64,000 nt of DNA, taken from the NCBI RefSeq assembly GCF_001653235.2, contig NC_035792.1:62001-126000 (forward strand), in the 5' to 3' direction. The DNA comes from Pochonia chlamydosporia 170. Its lineage: Eukaryota > Ascomycota > Sordariomycetes > Hypocreales > Clavicipitaceae. Positions within the stretch are counted from its first letter, which is position 1. Each line of letters begins with the position of its first letter. A program made the position numbers and the translations under genes. Of the stretch, positions 23,364 to 34,952 are shown in pieces. Below the pieces are notes generated by a model. The model saw only the letters and a list, made by a program, of their open reading frames with translations, ran no database searches and was not told where the DNA came from.

Positions 23364-25211
23364 CTAAGTTTCCGTACAATGTCTTCTAACATCCAACCCA
23401 CTTTGCCTGGCTGTTTCCAGGAGGTTGGGGCTCAACAGCTCCTCTTTCACCCAAGAGTCCTCGGCTTGCGGGCGACCGTGGAAATGCAAGAGACATTGTC
23501 GCTTACCCTGTTTGCTTTCCCGTGTGCTCAGCACATCAACTCCCTGATCAAATCCGACATAAGTCGACTCAAAGTTTTGCAGCATTTTCTTGTCCAGAAT
23601 GTTCCTTCGCGGCTCCCAACCGGTACTGCCGTCAATGTCCCACCTTAGGAAGAAGATGTTCTTACCCCGCCGTGCTAGTAATTCCGCTTTGTAGATATCA
23701 GTATCATCAGACTCGTTCGGCGATGCTTGATGGGTTAGAACGTCTTGCTTTGGTGTCAAAGAGTTCTCGTCGAGCAACCGACGGTCTTTAGGCTTTATTG
23801 CGTGGCTCTGCGGCTGGTGCATGCCTTTGGGTGACTCATTTGTCGTCTTTTGTGGATGTTTGGCGTGAATGCCACAGGGAGAGGGCGTGTGGGTGAATTG
23901 CATTTGAAACGTCATGGTACCGTTATCGCGTATACACTTGAGCATGGCATCTGAAAGAAACCATTCTTCATAGTTTGCAATGGTGGTATCCATATTATGA
24001 TCCCCGCTCGCGGGTAAAATCTTCCTCTGGTTCCTGGTTTGCGGTTCTGTGGCGTATCTTTTAGATTTGCGATAATAGCTTGGGTTTGGTTTGTGACGGT
24101 GCGAGCTCGCTTTTCGAAGCTTGCGTGTTGGGATAAATTCTCCATCGCTGTCGCTTCCTTCGCCCGAGGATTCACGAGCTTTGCGACGCCGTCGCTTGTT
24201 GCTACCGCCAGAGGCGTTGGGCATTCTAGTCCTTCCCTCTGCGTTTTCCGCGGTAGCGGCGCCGGAATGGGCTTCCTCAAGAGACTGCGTCTCAGACCCC
24301 ACTGTCTGGCACCCTTGACGACCGCAGCCCGAGAATTCTTGTGCATCGTCGCTTGATGTATTCGAGAGCTCGCCTCCATGGGTTGGATTTCCGACAGTGG
24401 CATCGTCACCGGGCTGCACAAGCATGGAAGAACTTTTTCTTTGCTGCCTGAAATTGGACGCAGCGTCAGCGTTATCGCTATTGTCGACAAAATCATTATG
24501 ATTCGGCAGAGTCGTGCCTCGAGTCTGAAGCTGACGAGAAGGGCAGAATTCGCCATCAGACTCTAGAGCGGCCTCAAAGGAGTCTGCCCGTTCGGGTGCA
24601 ATTTTGCCTGAGAAGCCTGAAGTTCGCGGCACGGATACAAATTGTGTAACCGGGGTCTCCATAGAGTCGTTGGCCATATATCGAGATGGTGCTGGACTTA
24701 TTGGTTCTGCCTGAGCTGGGTCTTGTTCATCCGCTGGTGGAGAAGCGATAGTGTGATGATCTGCCGTGCCAAGAAGTTGAGGAGGGTTTTCTGAGGACCT
24801 ATCATTAGTACGAATGAACTACGGGATTCATTTATCTCGGGCCTACTAACCGTCGGTTCTTCGGTGGCAAGATTCAACCCACTCCCCGGATGCATCGCTT
24901 CCCGCAACGGATGAATGCGGTTGATGTGGCCGAGGACCCTGCAGTGTGTCATTGACACCGTCATCTTCATCGCCGGTGTCAGATTCCTCATCGGAGGAAA
25001 TAATAATTACATCATTGCTGGTCATCTGACAATGTGACGGCGCGCTCTTGGGTAGCACAGATCCGTCCTGACGCGATCTAGCCGCTCTGTCCTGTTGCGA
25101 TAGCCCCTGTTGCTTGCAGGACGATGCCTTGCCGAAAGATCCCTTGGCAGACTTGTGCTTTGGTGGTACCCAAATACGCTGGTCATCAAGAGAAACGAGA
25201 GTCGCCATCAT
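23364..25211 (-). CDS. tandem chromodomain-like nuclear protein
   Basis: Two exons on the minus strand, 25211-24851 and 24790-23364, with a 60-bp intron (GTTAGT donor, CTAATG branch region, CAG acceptor) that restores the frame; product about 595 aa. The N-terminal two thirds are low-complexity, acidic/basic, with SSDEESD, a basic cluster NKRRRRKAR and a repeated motif of the form SDGEF-x-P-x-R-x-L seen twice. The C-terminus has a chromodomain-like segment (AELLARRGKNIFFLRW, then GWEPRRNILDKKMLQNFE) and a second, shorter related segment (CLLHFHGRPQAEDSWVKEELL). Chromodomains bind methylated histone tails; here that is inference from similarity. No polymerase or integrase domains are adjacent, so it is not simply a retroelement end. 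Whether it is a host gene or accessory to a neighbouring element is open. Confidence 0.65.
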
Positions 25212-26258
25212 CAGTCCATGTGACCGTTAAGTTGAGAGATGAGAAATATGCGATCCTGACTCCAGAGCGCAAGACAAGCGCCTTAAGTACTTGAAAACGG
25301 TCCAGTATGTCCAAGCTGATGCCATTTCTGCTGCTGTCCCTGCCCGTTCAATCAACCAGATCTTGACCTCCCAACTAGTCGAAGCATGCTTTGAAGGCGT
25401 CTGATGAGGAAGTCTTTCTGGTCACCAATCACGGCGATGCCGGGCCACATTTGTCGCACCGCCTTCCGGACGTACTTCTCGCCTAGGCAATACCGCCGCG
25501 AATTCAGCTTTTACTGCGTTGGTTGTATCTTCGATCAGCCGAACACCCCACTGATTGGACACGATATCCACTGTCCTCGTTCGTGTCGTCGTCATCAGTC
25601 GATTCGGTGACAGGCGTGCAAGTCTCGTGCGGGAGACCATGGATGCCGATCCATTAATACATTCCATCTTCAACGTTGAATGACCAACCAGAGTCGCTAT
25701 AACGAGTAATCTCTGTCCCGTCGTTCATTTCCAAAAGTTCCAATCTTGCCGCCCGGCGCACGCTTGAACGCCATGCATTTCAGCTCGTCGAGGCATTATT
25801 GATGACGTGTCTATATCGCATATGAGGCATTTTTGCCATTGGTTTAGTTGTCGCGTGGGTGTTTCAAGCCCCATCCATACCCAACGGAAGACGTTTGTCC
25901 CAACAAGTGATTGCCCATGTGAGAAGACAGAAGAGAAGTGCAAAGAAGTAATTGCGCACTCGAATATCGTCACCCGTAAATCGCAAGGGCCAGATTTCGA
26001 TGGGCTATTCCGTCAAGGAAGGAAAGCGCACAGGTTGGCGTCTGCATCGTCTGGAGGCATCTTGCTTGTTGGAGCAGGCGTGCGTCTTGGCGAGCTGACT
26101 CGGGGGAGCGTAATGACAGGGCTGGAAATAAAAGGATCTGTGCGAGTGGATAGTGTGCAACCGAAATGACGAGCTGACCCTGAGGAAAAATGCATCGGTT
26201 GAGCAGGAGACTGAAGTCAAGAGTACAAGTGTGCTAGATGGTGGGCGGTCCGACATAT
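25212..26258. other. no supported gene
   Basis: Short open frames only. A short AT-rich motif (TATTTATACTT, about 26257-26267) at the right edge could be a TATA box of a lost unit. Confidence 0.4.
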
Positions 26259-26384
26259 TTATACTTCGGGACCTGGACGGTGGGGGTTTGGACGTGGGGC
26301 GGGCCAATGGCGGAAGGGGCGCCTTACCCGATCGGGGTTGCCGCCTAACCCGGCGGGGGAAACAGTGCCTCCCAGACTACAATC

Positions 26385-27392
26385 TTTTCGATCATCCTCC
26401 TTTTTTAACGATACAAACTTATCACCAATACCTCCTCGAACTCTCGTTGTACCAGTTGTTGCAATCCCGCGCTCTCGTAAAAGCTTAATAAGAGGGATTG
26501 TAACAAAGAGGTTATCCATAAAGGCATGATAGCCATGAGCTGAAGATGGTGGGGGTGGGAGTTTGGATAATAGATATGCAACCACAGCCTGTGTATTTGC
26601 AAGAGGCTTTCCAGCGAAGACTTGAGAAGGCAATCCAACAGGCCCATTGCCCTTTTCATGCCAAACCCATTGAAGAAAGTAGCCTTGTTGTGCCATAACC
26701 CAGACCTTGAAACCAATTGGAATTGGCTTTGATGGCATGTGCACGATCACCTTGCTTCTACCACTGAATGGAATCATAGCTTCATCAACAGATATTTGAG
26801 ATCCTGGGTGCCAAAGAAGCATTGCAATACCTTGCATATGTAGATTCCATTCATCCACCTTGTCCCAGACTGTGGTTGCAGAAGTAAATGAGTCGTGTAA
26901 ACAGAGATTCCGTAGCAGGAGAAGGAACCGATCTCGAGAGATAAGTCTTGTAAAGACATGCCTCGGCCATGTAGGGCTTACTTTCCAGTAATCTTGGATT
27001 CGTTTCTCAGTATGAAGGCCCATATAAATCAAGATAGCTATCACAAGATATATTTCGTCCACAAAAGTCGGAGTCCAAGAAGCCTGACGCGCTCCAGGCG
27101 CCTCTGCTGCAGCCCTCTTTTCATTAGTCCATCTGACCCATTTTTCAACTAGACGTATAGGTATCCATTTCCGTAACAAGGTCCAGCAGTCAGATTCGAC
27201 CTTCTCTATTGTTGGCTCAAACGGCTCTGGCTTAAATGCGTCAAATGGCTTCGATGTAACTGTCTTATCAAGTGGCTTCAGTGGGGACGAAGGGGGTTCG
27301 TTCGGTTTGTCGTTTTGCTGCGTACGGGATCGCTTCGCAGGCCTGTTAGGCTCGTCGGGCCAAGAAGGTGGGCGCTTTGCACCTGCATACAT
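26385..27392 (-). pseudogene. piggyBac-like transposase, 3'-truncated
   Basis: DDE_Tnp_1_7-type transposase: N-terminal basic leader, the conserved helical block (VDEIYLVIAILIYMGL), first catalytic Asp in QISVDEAMIPFSGRS, second in HAFMDNLFVT, then TTGTTRVRG. The frame leaves the family after SLKKEDDRKD, at about 26385; the remaining residues down to 26259 come from a GC-rich sequence unrelated to the transposase. The third catalytic region and the C-terminal zinc ribbon are missing, so this is an inactive fragment. No TIR pair was found. Confidence 0.8.
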
Positions 27393-27785
27393 ATTAGCTA
27401 CCTGTATGTGTTAATTAAGGTAGGAATAACTTGCCTTCCATCATTCTATGGCTTTAGATGCCGAAAATGTTCTGTAATTTGAGGCGTTATTTGGAACGCG
27501 TCGCGTTGGGTACCGAAAAGTCGAAGTGGGGCGCGCTAAAAGGGAACACTTCCGCAGTCAAAGGGATAGGGGTCACTGTTGCAAAACCCAAAAAGCCACG
27601 ACGAGGGTGCCAAATTCGGTTAGCTCCGCCAGTGCTTGGCCCACGGTACATTGCTCGATGTACCTCAGCCTGCGTTGCTTAGTTTTTTGGCTTTCACGAA
27701 ACGGCATTGTCATATCAGCGGGTCCGCGGCGGACCAGCAGAGTTCTATGTCATTTTCACTCAGCGACTTGACACGTGAATGTGGT

Positions 27786-28736
27786 CAGGGTGGCGATCAA
27801 CTCAATCCAATCAATCTCAGCCGTCTATTGAGTGAGTTGGCCGCTTAATAAGCAATTTATCCGTTGAGTTGATCAACCTGGCCCTTAAGTTGAGTTGGGT
27901 TGAGGTTGCGTTGACTGGTTGACGAGAGCTGGCGTGAGGCAGCCTCTCGAAATTTGCGGCGGCAGACCTCGAATTCGTCGAATGCCATTGACAATAATGA
28001 CGCGAACAGGGAACACGCAGACGCGACCCGCCAATGGGTCGTGCCGGCTTGCGCAAGGGTACCTAGGCCCCCGGCAAATTTACGTGCCTCAAGGGGTACC
28101 CAGTTTTGCTGTGGCCAAGCTGAGCTACCCTGGATTGCGTCGTAAAACAAAATGTTATGGCTACGATGCAAGCTCCTTTTTCGAGAGGATTTGCCTCCGC
28201 CACTAGGCGACACTTTCCATCACGGCTTGTTCAGGCCAAACTTTCCTTTGTTCATACATTGGCTGCGATTGGCGGAAGGTGGTACAACACCTTCTGTCTG
28301 CGCATGCCGCCCTTGATCATTGTAGACCTGCGGTCTACCAGAAACATCACCTGCACAACCCGCTGACGGGTATCAGTATAGACTATGAGCGCCTGTGAGC
28401 TGATGCGATGCTAGATAGTGTTTTGTTTACGTTACAATGGATCGCGTCTGAGGATGCGACCCGTAAATTGTAGATTAGTCACTAGCCTAGCACGTCCTGT
28501 GCCCCGTTTTAGGGGACCTGAGCGGCCCATGGCCGCTGGACGGAAAATACACATACATACATACATATATGTTATGGCTACGATGTCTGATCAACCTATC
28601 CAACGCAATCAATCAATATCATTATCATATTGAGTGTGTTGATTAGTAATTTCATGCTACATTGAGTTGGGTTGAGTTGGTTGACGTCAACCAGGTTGAC
28701 AACCTCATGATTGACGTTGAGTTGATCGCCACCCTG
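27786..28736. mobile_element. 951-bp non-autonomous hAT with perfect TIR and TSD
   Basis: Perfect 18-bp inverted termini, CAGGGTGGCGATCAACTC at the left and its reverse complement at the right, flanked on both sides by the 8-bp duplication AATGTGGT (27778-27785 and 28737-28744). The related element at 51.99 kb has the uninterrupted site with a single AATGTGGT, a natural empty-site control. GAGTTG/CAACTC motifs crowd both ends. There is no transposase ORF inside. Confidence 0.92.
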
Positions 28737-28768
28737 AATGTGGTGGTTTGATTTGACATAGCCAATGC

Positions 28769-29660
28769 TTAATTATCCTCACTCTCTTCTTCTTCATCTT
28801 CATTTTCATCACCATCATCTTCTTCTTCCTCCTCTTCGTCCCGCTGAGTGAGCTGCTGATGGTTGAATCAGTAGTTGAATTACACCTGATGGCCTCATCG
28901 TACTCACAATCCAAAGCTTCACAGCCTCAGCAAGGGCCTCAGCGATGGTCTCCAGCGCTATAACCTTTCTCTCTTCGAGGCCCTTCTCTGCTATCTCGGC
29001 AAACGAAGCCAAAGCAGGAACCTGTGCTGGAGTGGCGAGAGAAGCCGCACCATTACCCCAGGCTCGTAACTGTTGTGCTGCGCGCTGTGCAACAGCGCGC
29101 CAGGCGTCATCCGGATCGTCATCTGCGCCGCTGAGCCGTCGGTTCAGGTCCCAAAAAGCTCGTACAGCAGCACGAGCTCCAGGGGGAACCTAGAGAGCCT
29201 GGTTAGTAACTTATTACTCGGCAGCGCAGAGATTGCTTTACCGGCTTGCATGTGTGGCCGTTCTTTGCGCAGTCCCAGCATGCAGCACCAGTATCTATCC
29301 CATACATGTCAGCGTAGTAGGTGTGACCTGATTCAACCAAGCGTACTGTCCTGAGAGGCACATTCATGGCCGGGCGCTTTGGTGGCGCGGGTGACGCAGG
29401 GGCGGCATGGAAAGTCACGAACTGCGCCGCGGGGAGGGGCCTTCTTCGTCTGTTTTTTCTTCTGTTTCGGGGGGAAAATTAGCAGTCGTCGCTTCGCACG
29501 AGGGCCTCCTGGATCGTACGGTGATTTTGGATGGGGATTTGCGGACGTCGGGTTGGGATAATCTTTTCCTTTTGATTGTGATGTTCCTGCTGCGAGAACC
29601 TCCCTGTGTCGTACTAGCGGTTGCTGTTTCGCTTACGTCGACGGAATCTGTTGTGGGCAT
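28769..29660 (-). pseudogene. Cys-rich/acidic-tail gene, copy in truncated element
   Basis: Counterpart of the gene at 51070-51958. It shares the segment with CWDCAKNGHTCKPV, the alanine-rich helical domain, the ATIAEALAEAVKLW-like helix and the Asp/Glu tail ending at a TAA (28771-28769). Here the second intron has the standard donor GTGAGT, where the other copy has GTGTGT. Exon 1 structure is unresolved in both copies. Confidence 0.5.
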
Positions 29661-29878
29661 GACTCTGCTGTTGATAACTAGTCTTTTGACGGCTATGGTG
29701 GTACAAAAGGGAAGGTGGAAACTAGATTGGAAAGGATCTAGGTTCTACTAAATATTCGGGTGATGACCAGCGTGGATTCTGTTTCCGGTCCGGGCGAAGT
29801 TCCGCAAATAGCCCTGGAACTAATCCGCAGCGGATCAGTTGCATCACCGAAGCGGGGTAGCGCGGTGAGCATTTTGTA

Positions 29879-30440
29879 ATGAGACGGCCATCATCAGTCC
29901 CCCTTTTCCTACCGGCATCAAAAGAGCTTGTGCGTTCCCGAGTGATGGCGCGCCCACCCAATGCGATCGATCAACACCGTGACTACGTCACCCATCTTTA
30001 CCTCAACGGGGTCTCGCGGAGCAGGATCAAGCACCAGCTTCGAAGACACCATCATGTCACCGCCAATCTCAGCACAATTTCTCGCCGAATCGCAAGCTGG
30101 GATCTCCCGCGTCAGCAAACCCGCACCAAAGAAACCCCAGAACTGATCGAGACCACCCGCGACCTGATATTTCGCGTTGGGCTTACCGAGAAACAAACAC
30201 TGAGCGTTTTACAGAGGCAGGGTTGGCCGATCACGAAACGAGGTCTGAAGCGGATCAGGCTACACCCGGACCGCCGCTGGGTACGTAGGATCAATAGCGA
30301 TGAAGAGCGCCTTGCGCTACTGGAAAAGACAGAGCAGGTCATTATCGAAATGACACGCCGGTCTAATGCCATTTCCGGATATGGAAAAAGTCTCCTTCAG
30401 CCTTATCTTCGTCAACAAAAGCAGCTCTGGGTGCCTAGGG
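29879..30440 (+). pseudogene. integrase-like transposase, N-terminal part only
   Basis: Same protein as at 50851-49061 for about 187 codons: HTH region (DYVTHLYLNGVSRSRIKH), then TISRRIASWDL and the LTEKQTLSVLQ helix. It stops before the catalytic DDE core because the element is broken at about 30440. Confidence 0.75.
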
Positions 30441-31368
30441 ACGTTGAGCGAGACGCCCATATACTACACTGCCCTGGCGCTCCATCCAGCATACCGATGG
30501 AAATGGTTCGAACGCAACTGGGCTGACCGCCCTGAGTGGATTGACGAGGCGAAAACAATTGTTCACGATGTCTGGCGTTTTGAGTATCGGGAGGCCACTT
30601 TGCCTGGAGATGAGCCGTCAGCTATTGAACCGGTTCTTAAGCGGCAGAAGAATTCGGACAATCCGTTTCAGGAATATCTCAAACGAAACCGCTATACATC
30701 GCCAGAAGCAGGCAAGGATGGCCTCACGCCTGTTGAGGACGAATACCTCCATTGGATTACGTACTGCGAAAGTGGCGATGGCTCCATCGACGATCCTCTG
30801 GCTTACTGGCACGAGAAGCGCTGCAAGTATCCAAACTTGTCACGAATGGCGCTTGATTATCTCACCATACCGCCAATGTCTGCTGAGTGTGAGCGTCTTT
30901 TCTCCGCCGCAGGTCGAATGGTGAACCCCCTGCGCCACCAACTTGAAGCTCAGATTATCGGGATGTGCCAGGTATTGCGGTCATGGCTGAGGGGGGGTAT
31001 TATTTGAGACTTAGACCCCTTCTTTATTTCGGTAAACGAAGAACAAGTCGACATCGAATTGGCTCAGATGTCTGGACAACAGCTAGAAGTATGGGCAACA
31101 AAGTGGCTTACTCAGGTGGCAAGTTTGCAAGAGGAGATGGAAGCTAGTTGGAGATAAGTCCAACTTGGAAGTCAGAACAAGGGAGACGGGTGGCCGAGCT
31201 TTCGGTGATGGCTTCACTGGCGCTTTGCCAATCCACTCCTAATCCACCCAATACACCCAATCCACAACAGCTTCCAGTGGATCCACTATATTGACATACT
31301 TAGTGGATTATGATCTACCCACTACACTCGAGCATTCAGTGGATTGAGTGGAGTGGCTTTCAACCCTG
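30441..31368 (+). pseudogene. hAT transposase C-terminal fragment and 3' end
   Basis: From ETPIYYTALALHPAYRWKWF the frame is a hAT transposase C-terminal region, ending with the dimerisation block (MSAECERLFSAAGRMVNP) and a stop at 31007. After it come repeated TGGATTGAGTGG/CAATCCAC motifs and, at about 31350-31368, GGCTTTCAACCCTG, the inverse of a CAGGGTTG-type hAT end. The N-terminal two thirds and left terminus are absent. The join to the integrase-like element creates a chance continuous frame from 30366. Confidence 0.75.
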
Positions 31369-32879
31369 GCCGCACACGTTGGCCGTCAGCAAACAATCAC
31401 GGAAGTCGGACGTATCCGTCTTGCCAGCATCGCGCCGTTTTTGCACACACACTGAGATGAGAGGTGGTACATCGTTTCCTGAAACGTCGAGTCGCCGGAC
31501 TTCATGAGGCTCTCGTGATAGACAGTTCAAGTACGTGAAACGAATGATTGATGGAGCCACTATCCATACATAGAGCATACTAAGCGTTGTCTGTGTAAGA
31601 TGTAAGAGAGTTGTTAAGGTGCGATAGCATCCATCGTCGACACGGATACTCTTCATTTATGCGATAGTATCCGCACCATGAATACTCTAGCTAATGAACA
31701 CGTGCCCTGATGAGTACTCTGCGAATACATCCATTTCGTCCTCAAATGGCCTTTTGAATCTATCAGGCCATCCAGCACTCCGTCATTCATTTATGTTTAT
31801 ACCGAAGCCCATACGTATGGTTTGGAACATCGATGTTCCGACAGGATCAAGGAGTCGAGCAGGCCGAAAATCTCGTTCTGAAGACTTGGCAGACGTGGTA
31901 CCAACGAAGCAGAGGTAGATCAGTTCTGGTTCACAGGTAGCAGAAGCGTCAGTGCATCCTGGGCTCTTTCCATCAACCAAGAAACATGTACACCGGATTC
32001 AGAGCTCAAGCCATGGCTTCTCATCCAATGAAAATACACACGTCGATACCACATCCTCCACGTCGGCAAATGGTTCCGTAGCAACGGCTACGCAAGGAGG
32101 TAGCTCCTTTGCCTAGCAATGCTCAGGAGACGGCCCGAATCCGTGTTGGTCTGCTGGATCACGCGATTCCATGAATCTGACGAGGCAGCCGGTTCTCACA
32201 CCACCACATCTTCTATCCAATAGATGATCGCCATGTCCCTGTGACAAATTGCGACTGAAACCTGACTGCATAAGAGTTCAGGCAAGATAATGGAAGAAGC
32301 CAATTATGAGTTTCGATGACAAAACATTCCATCCATTTTCCTACCTACGATTACCTCGATGTTGATGATTCGCGAGGCGGACTGCGTCAAACGCGCTCGG
32401 CTAGGCAACCAGTATGTTACATGCAGGTGAAGCGGCGCATGACCCAGGGCCTGAGGTTCATTCACTTCTCCGTGGCATCTCATGATGTCAAATCGACTGG
32501 GGGACATTTGTGACTTCGCGCGAGCATAATTGCTTCCCGTACGCCTGCGTTCACGCAGGGGAGGAATATGAAGCAAACCGACTAGCGAAGCTAATGAGAA
32601 GATTAGCTAACATAATAGCGGTATCGATAATTAGTCAACTCACCAACCCGTACCTAGCGTAGCTATTCACGTCCGCGACATAATGAAGTATAAAGGTGAG
32701 GTAGGCATAAGAAAAGATGGAAAAGGTTGATATCTGAGGACACAAGATTGCGGCCAATTGGAGCGCGGCCACGCCCACCTTTCTCGCTGCGCGGGTGCCT
32801 GGCTCACCCAGCCGCGCGACACACACCTACAGGGCTCACCTGGCTCACCCAAGGTCGCGCGACGTCGCGCGATTCGCTG
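31369..32879. other. no supported gene
   Basis: Only short open frames on both strands. The GC-rich stretch at about 32760-32880 contains nested CGCGCGAC-type palindromes and adjoins the end of LINE homology; I do not recognise it. Confidence 0.4.
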
Positions 32880-33912
32880 GAGCGGGGGAGCCAAATCCGC
32901 AAGTTCCTCGGGGTCCCGTCTTTCGAGCTTCTCCTTGCGCAGGACATTAGCACGTTCTAAGTTTGTTGTGTAGACTTTGCTTCCGTGTTGGATTGGCGGA
33001 GGTTGTAGCTGTTGCCTTGGCTTTATCCAGCGAGTAATCTGGAATACGTCAGCTGGGTCTGTGATATCTGCAACAATAGTGCGCCAGAAGTTTCGCTTTG
33101 CACGGCGGACAATGCGTTTAAAGTAGATTCTAGCGCGTTGGACTTCTTCCCCATGACGGGTTTCTGTAGTGTATCGAGCAGCGCGAAGGTTCTCATGTGC
33201 TTTGTTACACTCTTTGCTCCACCAAGGATTCTGTCGGGCTCTTTTTCCTTTACTCAATCGGCCGCAAGCTTTTGCCGCGTCTTGCAGGGTTTGTAGAAGT
33301 TGTCTAGCAGTATCATCAATATCTTGTCTGGTGCGGATGAACGTTGGTAGTGACAGGGCTGCGCCGGCCACGTGTTTCGTAAAAGCCTTAATTTCCTCTG
33401 GTAGAGTGACGTGGACTTTCCCCGAGGTCCTAGGGCTGCTCTCGTTGTCTGGAATCTCTGTACCGATCGTGTAATGCAGCGATCCAGTGGTGAGGTGTTC
33501 TTCCACGGTTGTAGTAGCTGTAGAGATGTTAGAGAAGACCAGGTCAATTGTGCTAGATCTTTTGTTTAGCCTTGGCATTGTGGTTGAGGTTTCAGGGTCA
33601 TTAAGGAGGACTAGGTCGTGTTCTTGAGTCCAGTTAAAGATCCTTGTGCCATCCTGTGATGCCCCCCGATCTGCTTGCCACAATGGATGGAATGCGTTCA
33701 TGTCTCCTGCGACAATGCATCGGTTTGGCGGGGTCCATGACTCAATAACATCCAGTGAGGTTTCCTCCTCTGGCCTGTTGTAGATGTTAAGGATCACGGT
33801 TCCATTCACTTTAACCCAGAGAAGGTCTCGGTGACGTGCTGGGAGAAGTTGTTCAGCTTGGATATTCCTAGCTATCCGTACGTAGGTTAGTACTCGTGGT
33901 CGTGTTATATTA
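32880..33912 (-). pseudogene. Tad-like LINE endonuclease fragment (copy 2)
   Basis: Minus-strand copy of the LINE at 6.8-7.4 kb, extending further downstream: endonuclease core (GDMNAFHPLW, IDLVFSN), then the linker before reverse transcriptase (NPWWSKECNKAHENLRAARY, then RIVRRAKRNFWRTIV). It has the four-C version that keeps the frame open across the site of the copy 1 insertion. Homology fades after ANVLRKEKLERRD at about 32890; no reverse transcriptase follows. Its upstream end is cut by the MULE2 terminus at 33913, inside the segment that copy 1 reads as VDSWTNNITRP. Confidence 0.8.
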
Positions 33913-34952
33913 TGAGCAGTGCTATTCGCACAGATACAAATCTCTATTTGCACAGATATGTGTCTCACTTTTGACTCACCTAACCCACCCTGGTCACCAT
34001 TAGGAATGTTGCGCAGTGCAGGCGGAAAGTTACAAACTGGTGGCATCAACTTGATCACGACAGCACGCACAGCGACATACACAGTGACACGTACGACGAC
34101 ACACTGCGAAACACACGGGTTAACCAGATCATTGACACCCTTAAATCAATTTAATTATCATATTTCTATGGAATGCCTGGGTTGTGAAGCATCACGACGA
34201 CGAAGTGTCCTGTCGGCTTCGTGTCCCTGACCCATGAGTGCCGCCCCCCCTCCTCCTCTCTGTGGCGATATTTCAGTCTTTAAACCTCGGTTTTTACCGT
34301 AAGTTATCATAAAAATTATGTCGTTACAGCCGATCGAAAACCTGGGATGATAATACAGCTCTCGGCTGACGACTCTCGTGACTCTTGGACCTGGTTTGCT
34401 GGCGACCTCTCGGCCTGTGATGCTTCCACACGACTTCGTCCTACCGCCCCGCCACGAACTCGTCGACGCTTATTTCCTCGCGACGATTGAGACGCATGTG
34501 ACTGTAGCTCATCAAGTTCGAACTGAGAGCAGTCACGGCGAAGGCTCGCGTTTAATCGGCGCGTTCCTCGGCCCGCATTCTGACTAGGCTGTCGGCCCAG
34601 ACCACGGCCTCGTGCTGAATGCCTGCCTTGACTCCATCTTACAGGCTCAGCTTCAGCATCGTCATCGTCCGCATCGTTGGCACCACTTCCTGTCTTGGTG
34701 TAATCCGCGATCTTAAGGTATCGCGGAACCTTGAGCTTCTTGTTGTCGGCATTCAGGCGCGGCCTGCCTCGTGCGCTTCTAACAATAGCCGGGTCGCGAA
34801 TTTCAAGTAGCTTATCCTCAGCGTTCTAGTAGGCTGTTAATACTGAAGTCTTATGACAGAGGCAAGCTGACGTACCAACGGCTTCTCGAGCCACCAACGC
34901 ATAGCAATCTGGCTCCGTCTCAGAGGCGTGCCGTTCATAAGGCAATCAAAAA

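Larger units (their letters stand above)
27569..30440 (+). mobile_element. truncated copy of the 5.2-kb TIR transposon
   Basis: Starts with TA then GGGGTCACTG and TTGCAAAACCC (27567-27588), the same terminus as the right end of the element at 47001-52197. It is collinear with 52197 down to about 50300 and nearly identical in sequence, including the Cys-rich gene and the first 190 codons of the transposase. It breaks off after GTGCCTAG at about 30440, where hAT sequence begins. It is interrupted by a 951-bp non-autonomous hAT (27786-28736). The other terminus is missing. Confidence 0.8.

Noticed and set aside
30366..31007. A 213-codon ORF starting in the integrase-like element
   Set aside because: Its first 25 codons are the wrong frame of the transposase; only the hAT-derived part from about 30441 is meaningful.
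32667..34082. A 471-codon minus-strand ORF
   Set aside because: It joins the MULE2 terminus, the LINE endonuclease fragment and unrelated GC-rich DNA; it is a chance fusion frame, not one gene. Only the LINE part is annotated.
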